From positions 1-49,101 of the forward strand of contig CAZWSE010000009.1 in assembly GCA_964636575.1 (NCBI GenBank): DNA of 49,101 bases, read 5' to 3'. The position numbers were made by a program, and so were the translations under genes. Shown here piece after piece: positions 7,647 to 16,451 of this stretch. Positions within the stretch are counted from its first letter, which is position 1. Each line of letters starts with the position of its first letter. This DNA comes from CAZWSE01 sp964636575 (GTDB taxonomy: Bacteria > Pseudomonadota > Alphaproteobacteria > Rhodobacterales > Rhodobacteraceae). Below the pieces are notes generated by a model. It had not been told where the DNA came from. It ran no database searches and worked only from the letters and a program-made list of their open reading frames with translations.

Positions 7647-8480
7647 ATGGACTGGCTGACCGACAACAAGATACCCGTAGGCAAGACCGCAGCCGGAATG
7701 TTTGACTGGCTTCAAATCAACGGAGCCTGGTTTTTCGACGGGCTGTCTGACCTGATGGAAGCCCTGATCGAAGGGGTGCTTTGGCTGCTCCAAACCCCGC
7801 ATCCGCTGATCATTATCGCCCTGTTCGCGGGGCTGACCTTTGCCCTGCAACGCAGCTGGAAAACCGCATTGCTGGTGGTCGTCGGGTTCTTGTTCATTCT
7901 CAACCAAGGCTATTGGGAAGAAACCACGGAAAGCCTGACACTTGTGCTGTCGGCCTGCGTGGTGTGCATGGGCGTAGGGGTGCCCATCGGGATCGCCGCG
8001 GCCCATCGCCCACGGCTTTACCGCGTGATGCGCCCTGTGCTGGATCTGATGCAAACCCTGCCCACATTTGTATATCTGATCCCCGCGATTGTGTTCTTCG
8101 GGATCGGCATGGTGCCGGGGCTGATCGCATCGGTGATCTTTGTGCTGCCTGCCCCGATCCGGCTGACCTACCTTGGGGTGACGGCCACGCCCAAACCGCT
8201 GCTCGAAGCCGCCCAAGCCTTCGGGGCCACCAAACGCCAAACCCTTTGGAAGGTCGAATTGCCCTATGCCCTGCCCCAGATCATGACGGGGCTGAACCAG
8301 ACGATCATGCTGTCGCTGTCGATGGTGGTGATCGCGGCCTTGGTCGGGGCTGACGGGTTGGGCGTGCCAGTGGTGCGCGCCCTCAATCAGGTGAACACGG
8401 CGCTGGGGTTTGAATCAGGGATCATCATTGTGGTCGTGGCCATTATGCTCGACCGGATGCTGCGGATGGAGCGGAACTGA
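7647..8480 (+). CDS. choW: Choline ABC transporter permease ChoW
   Basis: A 277-residue inner-membrane permease of the ProW/OpuAB family. There are about six to seven hydrophobic segments, with the cytoplasmic EAA loop beginning LEAAQAFGATK at about residue 186 that couples to the ATPase. It forms the channel for substrate delivered by ChoX. The start codon is ATG in MDWLTDNKIP; its Shine-Dalgarno is weak (GGGGCG). Its stop overlaps the choV start by one base (TGATG), so the two are translated together. Membership of the choline importer follows from the flanking choX and choV and the divergent bet operon. Confidence 0.93.
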   Translation: MDWLTDNKIPVGKTAAGMFDWLQINGAWFFDGLSDLMEALIEGVLWLLQTPHPLIIIALFAGLTFALQRSWKTALLVVVGFLFILNQGYWEETTESLTLVLSACVVCMGVGVPIGIAAAHRPRLYRVMRPVLDLMQTLPTFVYLIPAIVFFGIGMVPGLIASVIFVLPAPIRLTYLGVTATPKPLLEAAQAFGATKRQTLWKVELPYALPQIMTGLNQTIMLSLSMVVIAALVGADGLGVPVVRALNQVNTALGFESGIIIVVVAIMLDRMLRMERN

Positions 8481-9517
8481 TGCGCAAGGCAATTACATTT
8501 GACGCGGTCAACATCGTCTTTGGCGATGCCCCCGAACGGGCCTTGCCCTTGATGGACGCAGGGCAGGACCGCAGTGAAATTCAATCCGCAACGGGGCAAG
8601 TCCTCGGGGTGCACGACTGCACGCTCGACGTGAACGAAGGCGAAATCCTTGTGCTGATGGGGCTGTCGGGGTCGGGCAAATCCACCCTGCTGCGGTCGGT
8701 CAACGGGCTCAATCCGGTGGTGCGCGGATCGGTTCAGGTGCGCGTGGGCGACGATATGGTCAATGTCAGCACCGCAAACGAGGCCACATTGCGCACCCTG
8801 CGCCTGTCCAGCGTGGCGATGGTGTTTCAGCAATTCGGGCTGCTGCCGTGGCGGACGGTGCATGACAACGTGGGGCTGGGGTTGGAACTGGGCGGTATGG
8901 CCAAAGACGCCCGCGACGCCAAGACAACGCAGCAACTTGAATTGGTGGGCCTGTCGGATTGGGCCGACCGCAAAGTGGGCGAGCTATCAGGCGGCATGCA
9001 ACAACGGGTCGGACTGGCGCGGGCCTTTGCAACCGATGCGCCGATCTTGCTGATGGATGAACCCTTCTCGGCCCTTGATCCTCTGATCCGGGCACGCCTT
9101 CAGGACGAACTTCTGGATCTGCAAAAGAAACTGGGGCGGACCATCCTCTTTGTGAGCCATGATCTGGACGAAGCCTTCAAGCTGGGCGACCGCATTGCGA
9201 TCATGGAAGGCGGGCGGATCGTGCAACACGGCACACCGCGCGACATCTACCAAAGCCCGGCAAACGACTATGTGGCGGATTTCGTAGCGCACATGAACCC
9301 GCTCGGGGTGCTGCGGGCAGGCGATGTGATGACACGCGCAGGCAAACCCAAGAAAGACCTCGGGCAAACGGACTATGCAACGCCGATCAAAGAGGTGATG
9401 AAAGACCTGACGGGCGACGGGGCCAAGCTCACAGTGACCAAAGACGGCACACCCGTCGGCACGATCACGCGTGAGGCTATATTGGACAAACTGCTCGACC
9501 CGCGCGCCAACCCTTAG
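8480..9517 (+). CDS. choV: Choline ABC transporter ATP-binding protein ChoV
   Basis: A 345-residue ABC ATPase of the ProV/OpuAA type. It has Walker A GLSGSGKST (61-69), a Q-loop in VFQQFG (115-120), the signature LSGGMQQ (169-175), Walker B ILLMDEPFSALD (189-200) and the switch His in FVSHD. After residue 275 there is a shortened regulatory tail (PIKEVMKDL then VTKDGTPVGTITREAIL) that looks like one CBS-like module, rather than the paired CBS domains of osmosensing ProV. That suits a catabolic choline importer more than an osmotic one. It is the last gene of choXWV; the bipartite motif begins at the very next base after its stop. Confidence 0.93.
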   Translation: MRKAITFDAVNIVFGDAPERALPLMDAGQDRSEIQSATGQVLGVHDCTLDVNEGEILVLMGLSGSGKSTLLRSVNGLNPVVRGSVQVRVGDDMVNVSTANEATLRTLRLSSVAMVFQQFGLLPWRTVHDNVGLGLELGGMAKDARDAKTTQQLELVGLSDWADRKVGELSGGMQQRVGLARAFATDAPILLMDEPFSALDPLIRARLQDELLDLQKKLGRTILFVSHDLDEAFKLGDRIAIMEGGRIVQHGTPRDIYQSPANDYVADFVAHMNPLGVLRAGDVMTRAGKPKKDLGQTDYATPIKEVMKDLTGDGAKLTVTKDGTPVGTITREAILDKLLDPRANP

Positions 9518-9539
9518 CTTTACCCTTTCGAAAATACTC
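9518..9539 (+). repeat. Bipartite post-stop motif, copy 3 (after choV)
   Basis: CTTTACCCTTT, then CGA, then AAATACTC, starting immediately after the choV TAG and in the same orientation. The next gene converges on it from the right. Confidence 0.88.
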
Positions 9540-9588
9540 AAAAACAACAGACACTGACGCAAAACCGCATCACACAGGAGGCGGCACA

Positions 9589-9607
9589 CAAAAAACTTGC
9601 GCGCAAG
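9589..9607 (-). terminator. Possible short terminator of the first EamA transporter gene
   Basis: On the minus strand the palindrome CTTGCGCGCAAG is followed by six T residues, 12 bases after the stop of the transporter gene. The stem is only four to five pairs with a CGCG loop, so the call is weak. Confidence 0.35.
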
Positions 9608-9619
9608 CGCTCCGTTGGA

Positions 9620-10570
9620 TCAGCCCTTGGTCATGGGCACAGTGGGGGTGATCTGGCGACGCTTCTTCATGGCCTCGCGCCATGTGATAAAGGTCACAGA
9701 CCCAATAATCACAAGCCCGCCAAAGACGACCCATCCATCGATGGGTTCCGCAAAGAACAACACCCCAAGCGACACGGCCCAGACAAGCTGCAAAAAGGTC
9801 ACCGGTTGGGTCACGGTCAGAGGGGCGGCTTGAAAGGCGAGTGTCATTGTAAAGTGCCCCGCAGTTGCAAAGCTGGCTACTGCAAACAACAGGGCCAGAT
9901 CGGTCAACGTGGGCTGCACCCAAACGGCCACTGCAAAGGGCACAAGCCCGACCGTCACCCAGATAGACAGCATCGCAACCACCACCGAGGGCGTTACCTC
10001 ATCCGCGACTTTCTTGGCCAAAATGTAACTGATCGCAAACAAGACCCCATTGGACAGCATCGCGAAATGGCCCAAGTTCAATTCTCGAAATCCGGGCCGC
10101 AGGATGATCAGCGCGCCGATCAACGCGACCCCGATCGCGATCATGCGCGGTGCGGCCAGTTTTTCGCCCAAGAACAGCGCAGCCCCTATGGCGACATAGA
10201 CCGGAGAGACATAGCTCATCGCGGTGACTTCGGCCAAGGGGATCTGGGTCATCGCAAAGAACCACAGCATCACGCCGATGGCATGCACCACCCCGCGCGC
10301 GCCGAACATCAGATGCTGGCGACGGCTGATCTGGGTGGTCATCAAGGATTTCAGCATGGGCAGGAAAAACACCAACCCCAGCAAATACCGCAAAAACGCG
10401 GCCTCGGCAGCGGGCACGCGTGGGCCCATCAGCTTGACGATTGCCGTCACCGCCACAAAGCACAGGCCGGTCACAAACATCCAGAATATGCCGACGGCCG
10501 GCCGTGTGGCAGCGGGCTGGGTATCGGTTTGTTCGATGGAGGTCGCTTGGTTTGAACCGGAATGTGACAT
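9620..10570 (-). CDS. DMT-superfamily (EamA) transporter
   Basis: A 316-residue integral membrane protein with about ten hydrophobic segments arranged as two EamA repeats (roughly residues 25-160 and 170-300). The first repeat has FLRYLLGLVFFLP and AMTQIPLAEVTAMSYVSP, the second TLAFQAAPLTVTQPVTFLQLVWA, both characteristic of drug/metabolite exporters of the RhaT/EamA group. The substrate is unknown; relatives export amino acids or metabolites. I prefer the ATG at 10570 (MSHSGSNQ) over an upstream start that would add 17 polar residues, although neither has a strong ribosome site. The gene stands alone, convergent with choV. Confidence 0.85.
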   Translation of the reverse strand: MSHSGSNQATSIEQTDTQPAATRPAVGIFWMFVTGLCFVAVTAIVKLMGPRVPAAEAAFLRYLLGLVFFLPMLKSLMTTQISRRQHLMFGARGVVHAIGVMLWFFAMTQIPLAEVTAMSYVSPVYVAIGAALFLGEKLAAPRMIAIGVALIGALIILRPGFRELNLGHFAMLSNGVLFAISYILAKKVADEVTPSVVVAMLSIWVTVGLVPFAVAVWVQPTLTDLALLFAVASFATAGHFTMTLAFQAAPLTVTQPVTFLQLVWAVSLGVLFFAEPIDGWVVFGGLVIIGSVTFITWREAMKKRRQITPTVPMTKG

Positions 10571-10733
10571 TGATTTTATGTTGATCTTAAACCGCGCCCC
10601 TGCGCAAGGACGGTGCCGCATATAATCCTAGTCTGTCCTTTGCGCACCACCCTGACTTTGCGTGCTGGGTTCATAACAATCATGTACCACATTCATTTTT
10701 CTTAAACCGTCCGGTGTGATCTATCCGAGGGCA

Positions 10734-10751
10734 TGTTTCGTATAAGAAACA
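10734..10751. promoter_or_regulatory. Small dyad upstream of the 91-residue protein gene
   Basis: TGTTTC and GAAACA form a 6-base inverted repeat around GTATAA, 38 bases before the start codon. It may be an operator or part of a promoter; nothing more can be said. Confidence 0.3.
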
Positions 10752-10788
10752 ACTGCCACACCCGCCGCGCAACAAAAGGACCGTTAGA

Positions 10789-11064
10789 ATGCCTAAGTAC
10801 AACCGCCAGTTTGACCTGACCATCGCAGACATCGATCTTATTGAAACCGCTTTGCAGCAAAAAATACGACGGCTGTCTCAGGACCGAATGGCGCTTATGG
10901 CGGCAGATAAACGGACGGCTTCTGCCTTTGAAGAAGATACTACGCGCCTTGCAGGCTTAACCGAACGGCTTGCCGAAATTCACGACCTTCTTGGCCGTTT
11001 GCACAACCAAAAGACCTTTTATCGCCCCAACGCCTCTGCCGAGACGGCCTACGTGAGCGGTTGA
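10789..11064 (+). CDS. Small protein of unknown function, predicted coiled coil
   Basis: A 91-residue protein I cannot assign to a named family. It is soluble and helical: residues 8-75 have a heptad-like pattern (IADIDLIETALQQKIRRLSQ, then TTRLAGLTERLAEIHDLLGRL), with no signal peptide, Cys or obvious catalytic motif. The start is supported by AAAGGA eight bases upstream. Its stop lies one base from the end of the convergent yebC gene. Coding potential is clear from the codon use and the ribosome site. It may be a small structural or partner protein, but no function is implied. Confidence 0.7.
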   Translation: MPKYNRQFDLTIADIDLIETALQQKIRRLSQDRMALMAADKRTASAFEEDTTRLAGLTERLAEIHDLLGRLHNQKTFYRPNASAETAYVSG

Positions 11065-11065
11065 T

Positions 11066-11809
11066 CTAGCCGAGCTGTTCCATGACCTCGTCGCTGGCCT
11101 CAAAGTTTGAGGTCACGCGCTGTACGTCATCATCATCTTCCAGCGCATCCATCAGCTTCATCAGCTTTTGCATGGCCTCAAGATCCATCTCGGTTGAGAT
11201 ATTGGGCACCCAGACCAGCTTGGTCGTGTCACTTTCGCCCAGCTCTTTTTCCAGCGCCGTGCTGACCTCGTTCAGGTCCGTGTCCAGACAGGTAATCACA
11301 TGGCCTTCGTCGCTGCTTTGTACATCTTCTGCACCCGCCTCAATCGCGGCCATCAGAACGGTGTCTGCATCGCCCACGGAGGCCGGATAGACGACCTCGC
11401 CCTTGCGGTCGAACATAAAGCCAACGCTGCCGGTCTCCCCCAGATTGCCGCCGTTTTTGGTGAACAAAGACCGCACGGTTGAGGCTGTCCGGTTGCGGTT
11501 GTCGGTCATCGTCTCAACGATCACCGCGACGCCGTTGGGGCCATAGCCTTCGTAGCGGATTTCCTCAAAATCAGCGCCCTCGCCCGCTTGCGACTTGGTA
11601 ATCGCGCGCTCAATCACATCCTTTGGCACCGACTGGCTTTTGGCCTCTTTCACTGCCAGCCGCAGCCGCGGATTGTTGTCGGGATCGGGGTCGCCCATTT
11701 TCGCGGCCACCGTGATCTCTTTGGACAGCTTGGAAAACAGCTTGGAGCGCATCTTGTCCTGACGCCCTTTGCGGTGTTGAATATTTGCCCATTTGGAATG
11801 GCCGGCCAT
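11066..11809 (-). CDS. YebC/PmpR-family protein
   Basis: A 247-residue protein of the universal YebC/TACO1 family. It starts MAGHSKWANIQHRKG and contains the family core KLFSKLSKEITVAAK and YEGYGPNGVAVIVE, followed by an acidic C-terminal domain. Family members have been described both as DNA-binding regulators (PmpR) and, more recently, as translation factors that relieve ribosome stalling at proline runs. Length is as expected (about 245). AGAGGG lies before the ATG. In many proteobacteria yebC is next to ruvC, but here it is not. The molecular role of this copy remains open between the two descriptions. Confidence 0.95.
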   Translation of the reverse strand: MAGHSKWANIQHRKGRQDKMRSKLFSKLSKEITVAAKMGDPDPDNNPRLRLAVKEAKSQSVPKDVIERAITKSQAGEGADFEEIRYEGYGPNGVAVIVETMTDNRNRTASTVRSLFTKNGGNLGETGSVGFMFDRKGEVVYPASVGDADTVLMAAIEAGAEDVQSSDEGHVITCLDTDLNEVSTALEKELGESDTTKLVWVPNISTEMDLEAMQKLMKLMDALEDDDDVQRVTSNFEASDEVMEQLG

Positions 11810-11942
11810 AGGTGAACCCTCTTGTCGTGCAGTGTTATGCGTATGCGTTTCATCGTTCTATACGGCAGTCCGCCGCCACCCTGCAAGCGGGTTGCAATTG
11901 CGATGGCACTCAGGTCTTTTGCCCGCAACAGATGAGGCTTCT

Positions 11943-13715
11943 ATGACCACTGACCAAATCATTCTCTTTTCCCTGTTCGGCGCCGTTTTCGCCATGCTGC
12001 TGTGGGGACGCTTTCGCTATGACCTTGTGGCCTTTTCCGCCCTCATGATCGGTGTCGTGTTGGGCGTGGTCCCGACCAAGGATGCCTTTTCGGGCTTTGG
12101 TCACCCCGCCACGCTTGTCGTGGCTTTGGTACTTGTGGTCTCTGCCGGTTTGGTCCGCTCTGGCGCTGTCTTTTTGATCACCCGCACGCTGGTTGATAGC
12201 ACCCGCAGTCTTGGGGCGCATATCGCGATCATGGGCGGTGTCGGCGCGGTTCTGTCTGCCTTTATGAACAACGTCGCCGCTTTGGCGCTGCTGATGCCCG
12301 TTGATATTCAGACCGCCCGCAAAGCTGGTCGTGTCGCAGGTCTGTCGCTGATGCCCCTGTCTTTTGCGACGATCCTTGGCGGCATGGTCACCCTGATCGG
12401 CACCCCCCCCAACATCATCATCGCTGCCATCCGCGAAGAAAACCTAGGCGCGCCGTTCAAGATGTTTGATTTCGCCCCTGTGGGCGGGATCGCCGCGATT
12501 GCGGGGCTGGCTTTTGTCGCCCTGATCGGCTGGCGGTTTATTCCGGCCCGTGACACTGGCAAGGGCGGTGCGTCTGATCTGGCAGAATACATTGCGGAAC
12601 TGGTTATTCCCGACGACAGCAAACATATCGGCAAACGTATCGCCGAGCTTTTGGACACCGCCGAAAAATCCGACGTCGCGATTTTGGGTTTGATCCGTGA
12701 GGGCAAGCGGCTTTATGGCACCGCCCGCAACACGCCCCTGCGCGCGCAGGACAGTCTGGTGCTAGAGGCGTCCCCCGATGCTTTGGATGAATTCCGCGCT
12801 GCCTTGTCGCTGAGTGTCGCTGACACAAAACGCGAAGAATTGCTCGAAGCCTCTGGCGAGGGCACGGACATCATTGAGGTCGTCGTGACCGATACCAGCC
12901 GCATCGTGGGCAAGACGGCCCAAGCCATCGGGTTGGGTTGGCGGCAACGGTCTGTCCTGATGGGGATTTCGCGGCAGGGCAAACGGATCACCAAGGAAAT
13001 GCGCAAGACCATCATTCAGCCGGGCGATATTCTGTTGCTGCTGACCCCGCGTGACACGGCCGCTGATGTCACCGAATGGCTGGGTGCCCTGCCCTTGGCC
13101 GACCGTGGTTTGGTGGTGACCAATGACAGCAAAGTCTGGCTGGCGATTGGGTTGTTCGCAGCGGCTGTGGCGGCGGCATCTTTTGGATTGCTCTATCTGC
13201 CGATCGCTTTGGGGTTGGTTGTGGTGGCCTATGTGTTGGCCAAGATCGTCCCCCTGTCTGAACTGTACGACCATATCGAATGGCCTGTGATCGTGCTTTT
13301 GGGGTCGATGATCCCGCTGGGCGCTGCTTTGGAGGCCGCAGGCGGGACTGAACTGATCGCGGGTGCTTTGGTGGGCTTTACCGAAGGCTGGCCTGCGTGG
13401 ATGATCCTGACGGTTCTGATGGTTGTGACCATGACCCTGTCGGATGTTTTGAACAACACCGCCACGACCATTGTGGCCGCCCCTGTGGGTATCCAGATGG
13501 CGCAGTCTTTGGGGGTGAACCCTGATCCCTTTTTGATGGCTGTGGCGATTGCGGCGTCGTCGGCGTTTTTGACCCCCATTGGCCATAAGAACAACACACT
13601 GATCCTTGGCCCTGGAGGCTATAACTTTGGCGATTATTGGAAGATTGGTCTGCCGTTAGAGGTCATCATCGTGGCTGTATCGATCCCCGCGATCCTCGTG
13701 TTCTGGCCGTTGTAA
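11943..13715 (+). CDS. SLC13-type permease with TrkA-C domains (copy A)
   Basis: A 590-residue membrane protein with transporter halves at about 1-200 and 400-590 and two soluble RCK/TrkA-C-like domains between them (about residues 205-300 and 300-390). It starts at ATG 11943, set by GAGG upstream and the hydrophobic MTTDQIILFSLFG; a longer frame overlapping yebC is rejected. GFGHPATLVV and LNNTATTIVAAPVG are the paired re-entrant motifs of the divalent-anion:sodium symporter family. Relatives are annotated as sulfate, citrate or dicarboxylate transporters; the substrate here is unknown. It is a paralogue of the convergent gene next to it, with which it shares the ending WPL. Confidence 0.88.
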   Translation: MTTDQIILFSLFGAVFAMLLWGRFRYDLVAFSALMIGVVLGVVPTKDAFSGFGHPATLVVALVLVVSAGLVRSGAVFLITRTLVDSTRSLGAHIAIMGGVGAVLSAFMNNVAALALLMPVDIQTARKAGRVAGLSLMPLSFATILGGMVTLIGTPPNIIIAAIREENLGAPFKMFDFAPVGGIAAIAGLAFVALIGWRFIPARDTGKGGASDLAEYIAELVIPDDSKHIGKRIAELLDTAEKSDVAILGLIREGKRLYGTARNTPLRAQDSLVLEASPDALDEFRAALSLSVADTKREELLEASGEGTDIIEVVVTDTSRIVGKTAQAIGLGWRQRSVLMGISRQGKRITKEMRKTIIQPGDILLLLTPRDTAADVTEWLGALPLADRGLVVTNDSKVWLAIGLFAAAVAAASFGLLYLPIALGLVVVAYVLAKIVPLSELYDHIEWPVIVLLGSMIPLGAALEAAGGTELIAGALVGFTEGWPAWMILTVLMVVTMTLSDVLNNTATTIVAAPVGIQMAQSLGVNPDPFLMAVAIAASSAFLTPIGHKNNTLILGPGGYNFGDYWKIGLPLEVIIVAVSIPAILVFWPL

Positions 13716-13730
13716 TCTAAAGCGGCCAGA
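13702..13730. terminator. Hairpin spanning the stop codons of two convergent SLC13 genes
   Basis: TCTGGCCG at 13702-13709 and CGGCCAGA at 13723-13730 are perfect inverted repeats; the 13 bases between them hold both stop codons. Each arm encodes the shared C-terminal W-P-L of the two paralogues. As RNA from either strand it would form an 8-pair GC-rich stem, and could act as a bidirectional terminator, though no clear U-tract follows. Confidence 0.5.
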
Positions 13731-15495
13731 TCAGCGGGATCACCAAAGACACAAGCACCGACATGCTGAGGTTCAGCGGGATACCGATGCGCATGAAGTC
13801 GGTGAACTTGTACCCGCCCGGCCCGTAGACAAGTGTGTTCGTCTGATAGCCGATGGGGGTCGCAAAGGCGCAGGACGCGCCGATCATCGCGGCCACCACC
13901 AAGGGACGCGGATCAAGGCCCAGCGCCAGTGCCAGCCCGATTGCGATGGGTGTCATGATCACCGCGACCGCGTTGTTCGATACGACCTCGGTGAAGATGG
14001 TGGTCAGCAGAAAGACCGCAAAAACCACGGCTGCGGGGGGCAGTTGCATCAGCACGGGCGCGATCCCGTCAACAAGCAGTGCCACAGCGCCCGTGTGCTG
14101 CAAGGCCGCCCCGATCATCAGCATCGAGAATATGAGCGCAAGCAGGCGACCGTCGATAAACGAAAACGCCTCATCCGCGTCGATGCAGCGGGTCACAAGC
14201 ACCAGCCCCACGGCCAGAAAGGCGAGCATCAGAATGGGGGCGACGCCAAGGGCAGCGAGGATCACAATGGCGGCCAATGCGCCAATGGCGATGGGGGCAT
14301 GGCCGCGTCTGTAGGCCCGTTCGGACGGTTGGCTGACGTCAACCATATCCATATCCACAGCCAGTCTTTGAATGTCTTCGGGTGCGCCTTCAAGCAATAG
14401 CGTATCCCCGACTTTTACAATCAAATCATCAAGTTGTCGCCCGATGTTCTGGTTCCTGCGGTGTACCGCCAGCGGGTAAACCCCGTACCGCCGCCGCAAG
14501 CGCATGGACCCAAGGCTGCGTCCGATCATCTTGCACCCGGGCGTAATCAGAACCTCGACTGTGCTGGTTTCAACGGCGCTGACCTGATCGACGCGCTTGA
14601 GCTCTTTGTTGCGTTGCAGGCTCAGCAGTTCGGTCATTTGGGTCCGCAAGACAACACGGTCCCCGACGGCGAGTTCGACCCCTTTGAGATTGCGGCGCAG
14701 GGACACATCCCCGCGGATCACGTCGATCAGCCGCACGCCTTCACGTTTGAACAATTGCACCCCGTTGACTTCACGCCCGATCAGGTTGCTTTCGGGGGGG
14801 ATGACGGCTTCGGTGAAGAATTTCATCTTGGATTTGTCTGACAACAGGCTTGCCATGCTGTCGCGTTCGGGCAGCAATTTGTTCGCGAAAAGCGCCATGT
14901 AGGTCAGCCCCCATGCGCAAACCACAAGGCCGATGGGCAAGATCTCAAAGATACCGAAGGGTTCTAAGTCATAGTCCTGCGCGACCCCGTCCACGAGCAG
15001 GTTTGTCGAGGTTCCGATCAAGGTCAAAGACCCGCCCATGATCGCCGCATAGCTGAGCGGGATCAACAGGCGGCTGGCCTTCGTTCCAAGCGTTTTCGAC
15101 AATTGCACCACAACGGGGATCATGACCACGACAACGGGTGTGTTGTTCATAATCGCAGAGGCCACCATGACGGTCAGGATCACGCCGATGACTGCCATTT
15201 TGGGGTTGGTCTTGGCAGAGCGTTCGGCGGTGCGTGTTAGCACCTCCAATGCGCCCGTGCGGACCAAGGCCCCCATGACCACAAACATCGCTGCAATCGT
15301 CCAAGGCGCAGGGTTCGACAGCACTGCAAGCGCGCTGTCATAGGGCAAAAGCCCCAACCCCAGCATCAGTGTCGCACCCGCGATGGCGACGACTTCTGTG
15401 GGGAAGGTTTCGCGCATGAACAGGATGAACATGATGACAACGACGGTCAGCGTCAGAACGGCGCTACCGGTTTGGGACAGCTGGAATAGTGGCAT
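13717..15495 (-). CDS. SLC13-type permease with TrkA-C domains (copy B)
   Basis: A 592-residue membrane protein built like its convergent neighbour: a hydrophobic N-terminal half with NNTPVVVVMIPVV, two TrkA-C-like domains (about 210-300 and 305-390; the second has GCKMIGRSLG), and a C-terminal half with SNNAVAVIMTPIA and ASCAFATPIGYQTNTLVYG. These are the hallmarks of SLC13/DASS-type anion transporters with regulatory RCK-C domains. The two proteins match clearly over the last 90 residues but are far from identical, so this is an old paralogous pair. The substrate is unknown; sulfate or dicarboxylates are the usual choices. Confidence 0.88.
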   Translation of the reverse strand: MPLFQLSQTGSAVLTLTVVVIMFILFMRETFPTEVVAIAGATLMLGLGLLPYDSALAVLSNPAPWTIAAMFVVMGALVRTGALEVLTRTAERSAKTNPKMAVIGVILTVMVASAIMNNTPVVVVMIPVVVQLSKTLGTKASRLLIPLSYAAIMGGSLTLIGTSTNLLVDGVAQDYDLEPFGIFEILPIGLVVCAWGLTYMALFANKLLPERDSMASLLSDKSKMKFFTEAVIPPESNLIGREVNGVQLFKREGVRLIDVIRGDVSLRRNLKGVELAVGDRVVLRTQMTELLSLQRNKELKRVDQVSAVETSTVEVLITPGCKMIGRSLGSMRLRRRYGVYPLAVHRRNQNIGRQLDDLIVKVGDTLLLEGAPEDIQRLAVDMDMVDVSQPSERAYRRGHAPIAIGALAAIVILAALGVAPILMLAFLAVGLVLVTRCIDADEAFSFIDGRLLALIFSMLMIGAALQHTGAVALLVDGIAPVLMQLPPAAVVFAVFLLTTIFTEVVSNNAVAVIMTPIAIGLALALGLDPRPLVVAAMIGASCAFATPIGYQTNTLVYGPGGYKFTDFMRIGIPLNLSMSVLVSLVIPLIWPL

Positions 15496-15509
15496 GACAG
15501 GTTGTTCCC

Positions 15510-16451
15510 TTAAGCAGGGTCAGTGTCGCCCATTGACCGCGCGCTATCAAGCGGGGCGTTGCGTCGCGGTTGCACCAGTAGCAGCCCCGCGAATATCAGC
15601 GCCATAGCTGCCCAGATATAGGGCGAATACTGCTCGGCCAGCAGCAGTTTCGCCCATAAGATGCCAAAGCCTGTGACCAGAAAGCTGACCTGCACCGCAA
15701 AGACCGGCCCTGCCCGTCCGACCAGCCAGACATAGCCTGTATAGACCAAAACATGGATCACCGAGGACGCGATTTGCGCGTATTCCGGTGCAGCGTAGCT
15801 GCGGATGGGCGAAATCCATTGCCCTGTGAAAACCGCAATTGGGCCGATGAGAACGGTGGCCACAACGGAGGCCCCGAACAGCACCTGGATCGGGTCCAGC
15901 CCCGCTGTCCCCCATTTCGCGACGATGTTGCCTTCGCAGGCGTAGCAGAACCCTGCAATCAACGCGACCAGCACCCAAAAGAGCGATCCGGCTTGGGGCA
16001 GGCTTGCCTCGGGCAGCACAAGCAGCATGACCCCTGCAAGCCCTGTGAACAGCCCGCCGAACCGGCGCAGGCTGAACCTGTCGAGGCCCAGCCCCAGCGC
16101 GATGGGGAAGGCCATCATCGGGATCATCGACAAGAGGATCGACATGACCCCCGACGGCAAATGCACCGCCGCCTGATAGCTGGCCGTGTTGGGGATGGTT
16201 GTCCCGATCAATGCGATCAGGGTGTAGACCCGCAAGGCCGATGCATCAAAGCGCAGCCATTTGCCGCGCAGGCCAGAGATCACAGCCATCAGCACCGACC
16301 CGAGAGCCACCTGCCAGAAGATTAGCCCGTAGTGCCCGTGCCCCGTGCTGACCGCGATCTTGGTCAGGGGCATGGTGATGCCCCAGCCTGCCCCGATCAA
16401 GATCAGGATGCCTGTGAAAAAGGCGATCTGGCGGGTGGACAGGTCGCTCAA
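15510..16451 (-). CDS. DMT-superfamily (EamA) transporter
   Basis: A 313-residue inner-membrane protein with about ten transmembrane segments in two EamA repeats. GAGWGITMPLTKIAV opens the first repeat and SVIHVLVYTGYVWLVGRAGPVFAVQ lies in the second. It is presumably an exporter of a small metabolite; the substrate is unknown. The start overlaps the stop of the upstream phosphoesterase gene in ATGA, so both are in one operon and translationally coupled. It is not closely similar to the EamA protein at 9620-10570. The coupling to a cyclic-nucleotide-type phosphodiesterase says nothing specific about substrate. Confidence 0.87.
   Translation of the reverse strand: MSDLSTRQIAFFTGILILIGAGWGITMPLTKIAVSTGHGHYGLIFWQVALGSVLMAVISGLRGKWLRFDASALRVYTLIALIGTTIPNTASYQAAVHLPSGVMSILLSMIPMMAFPIALGLGLDRFSLRRFGGLFTGLAGVMLLVLPEASLPQAGSLFWVLVALIAGFCYACEGNIVAKWGTAGLDPIQVLFGASVVATVLIGPIAVFTGQWISPIRSYAAPEYAQIASSVIHVLVYTGYVWLVGRAGPVFAVQVSFLVTGFGILWAKLLLAEQYSPYIWAAMALIFAGLLLVQPRRNAPLDSARSMGDTDPA

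Noticed and set aside
6660..8240. A 526-residue open frame on the minus strand across choX and choW
   Set aside because: It is antisense to two well-supported genes, has no family resemblance, and is rich in His/Gln/Arg as expected for the reverse frame of GC-rich coding DNA.
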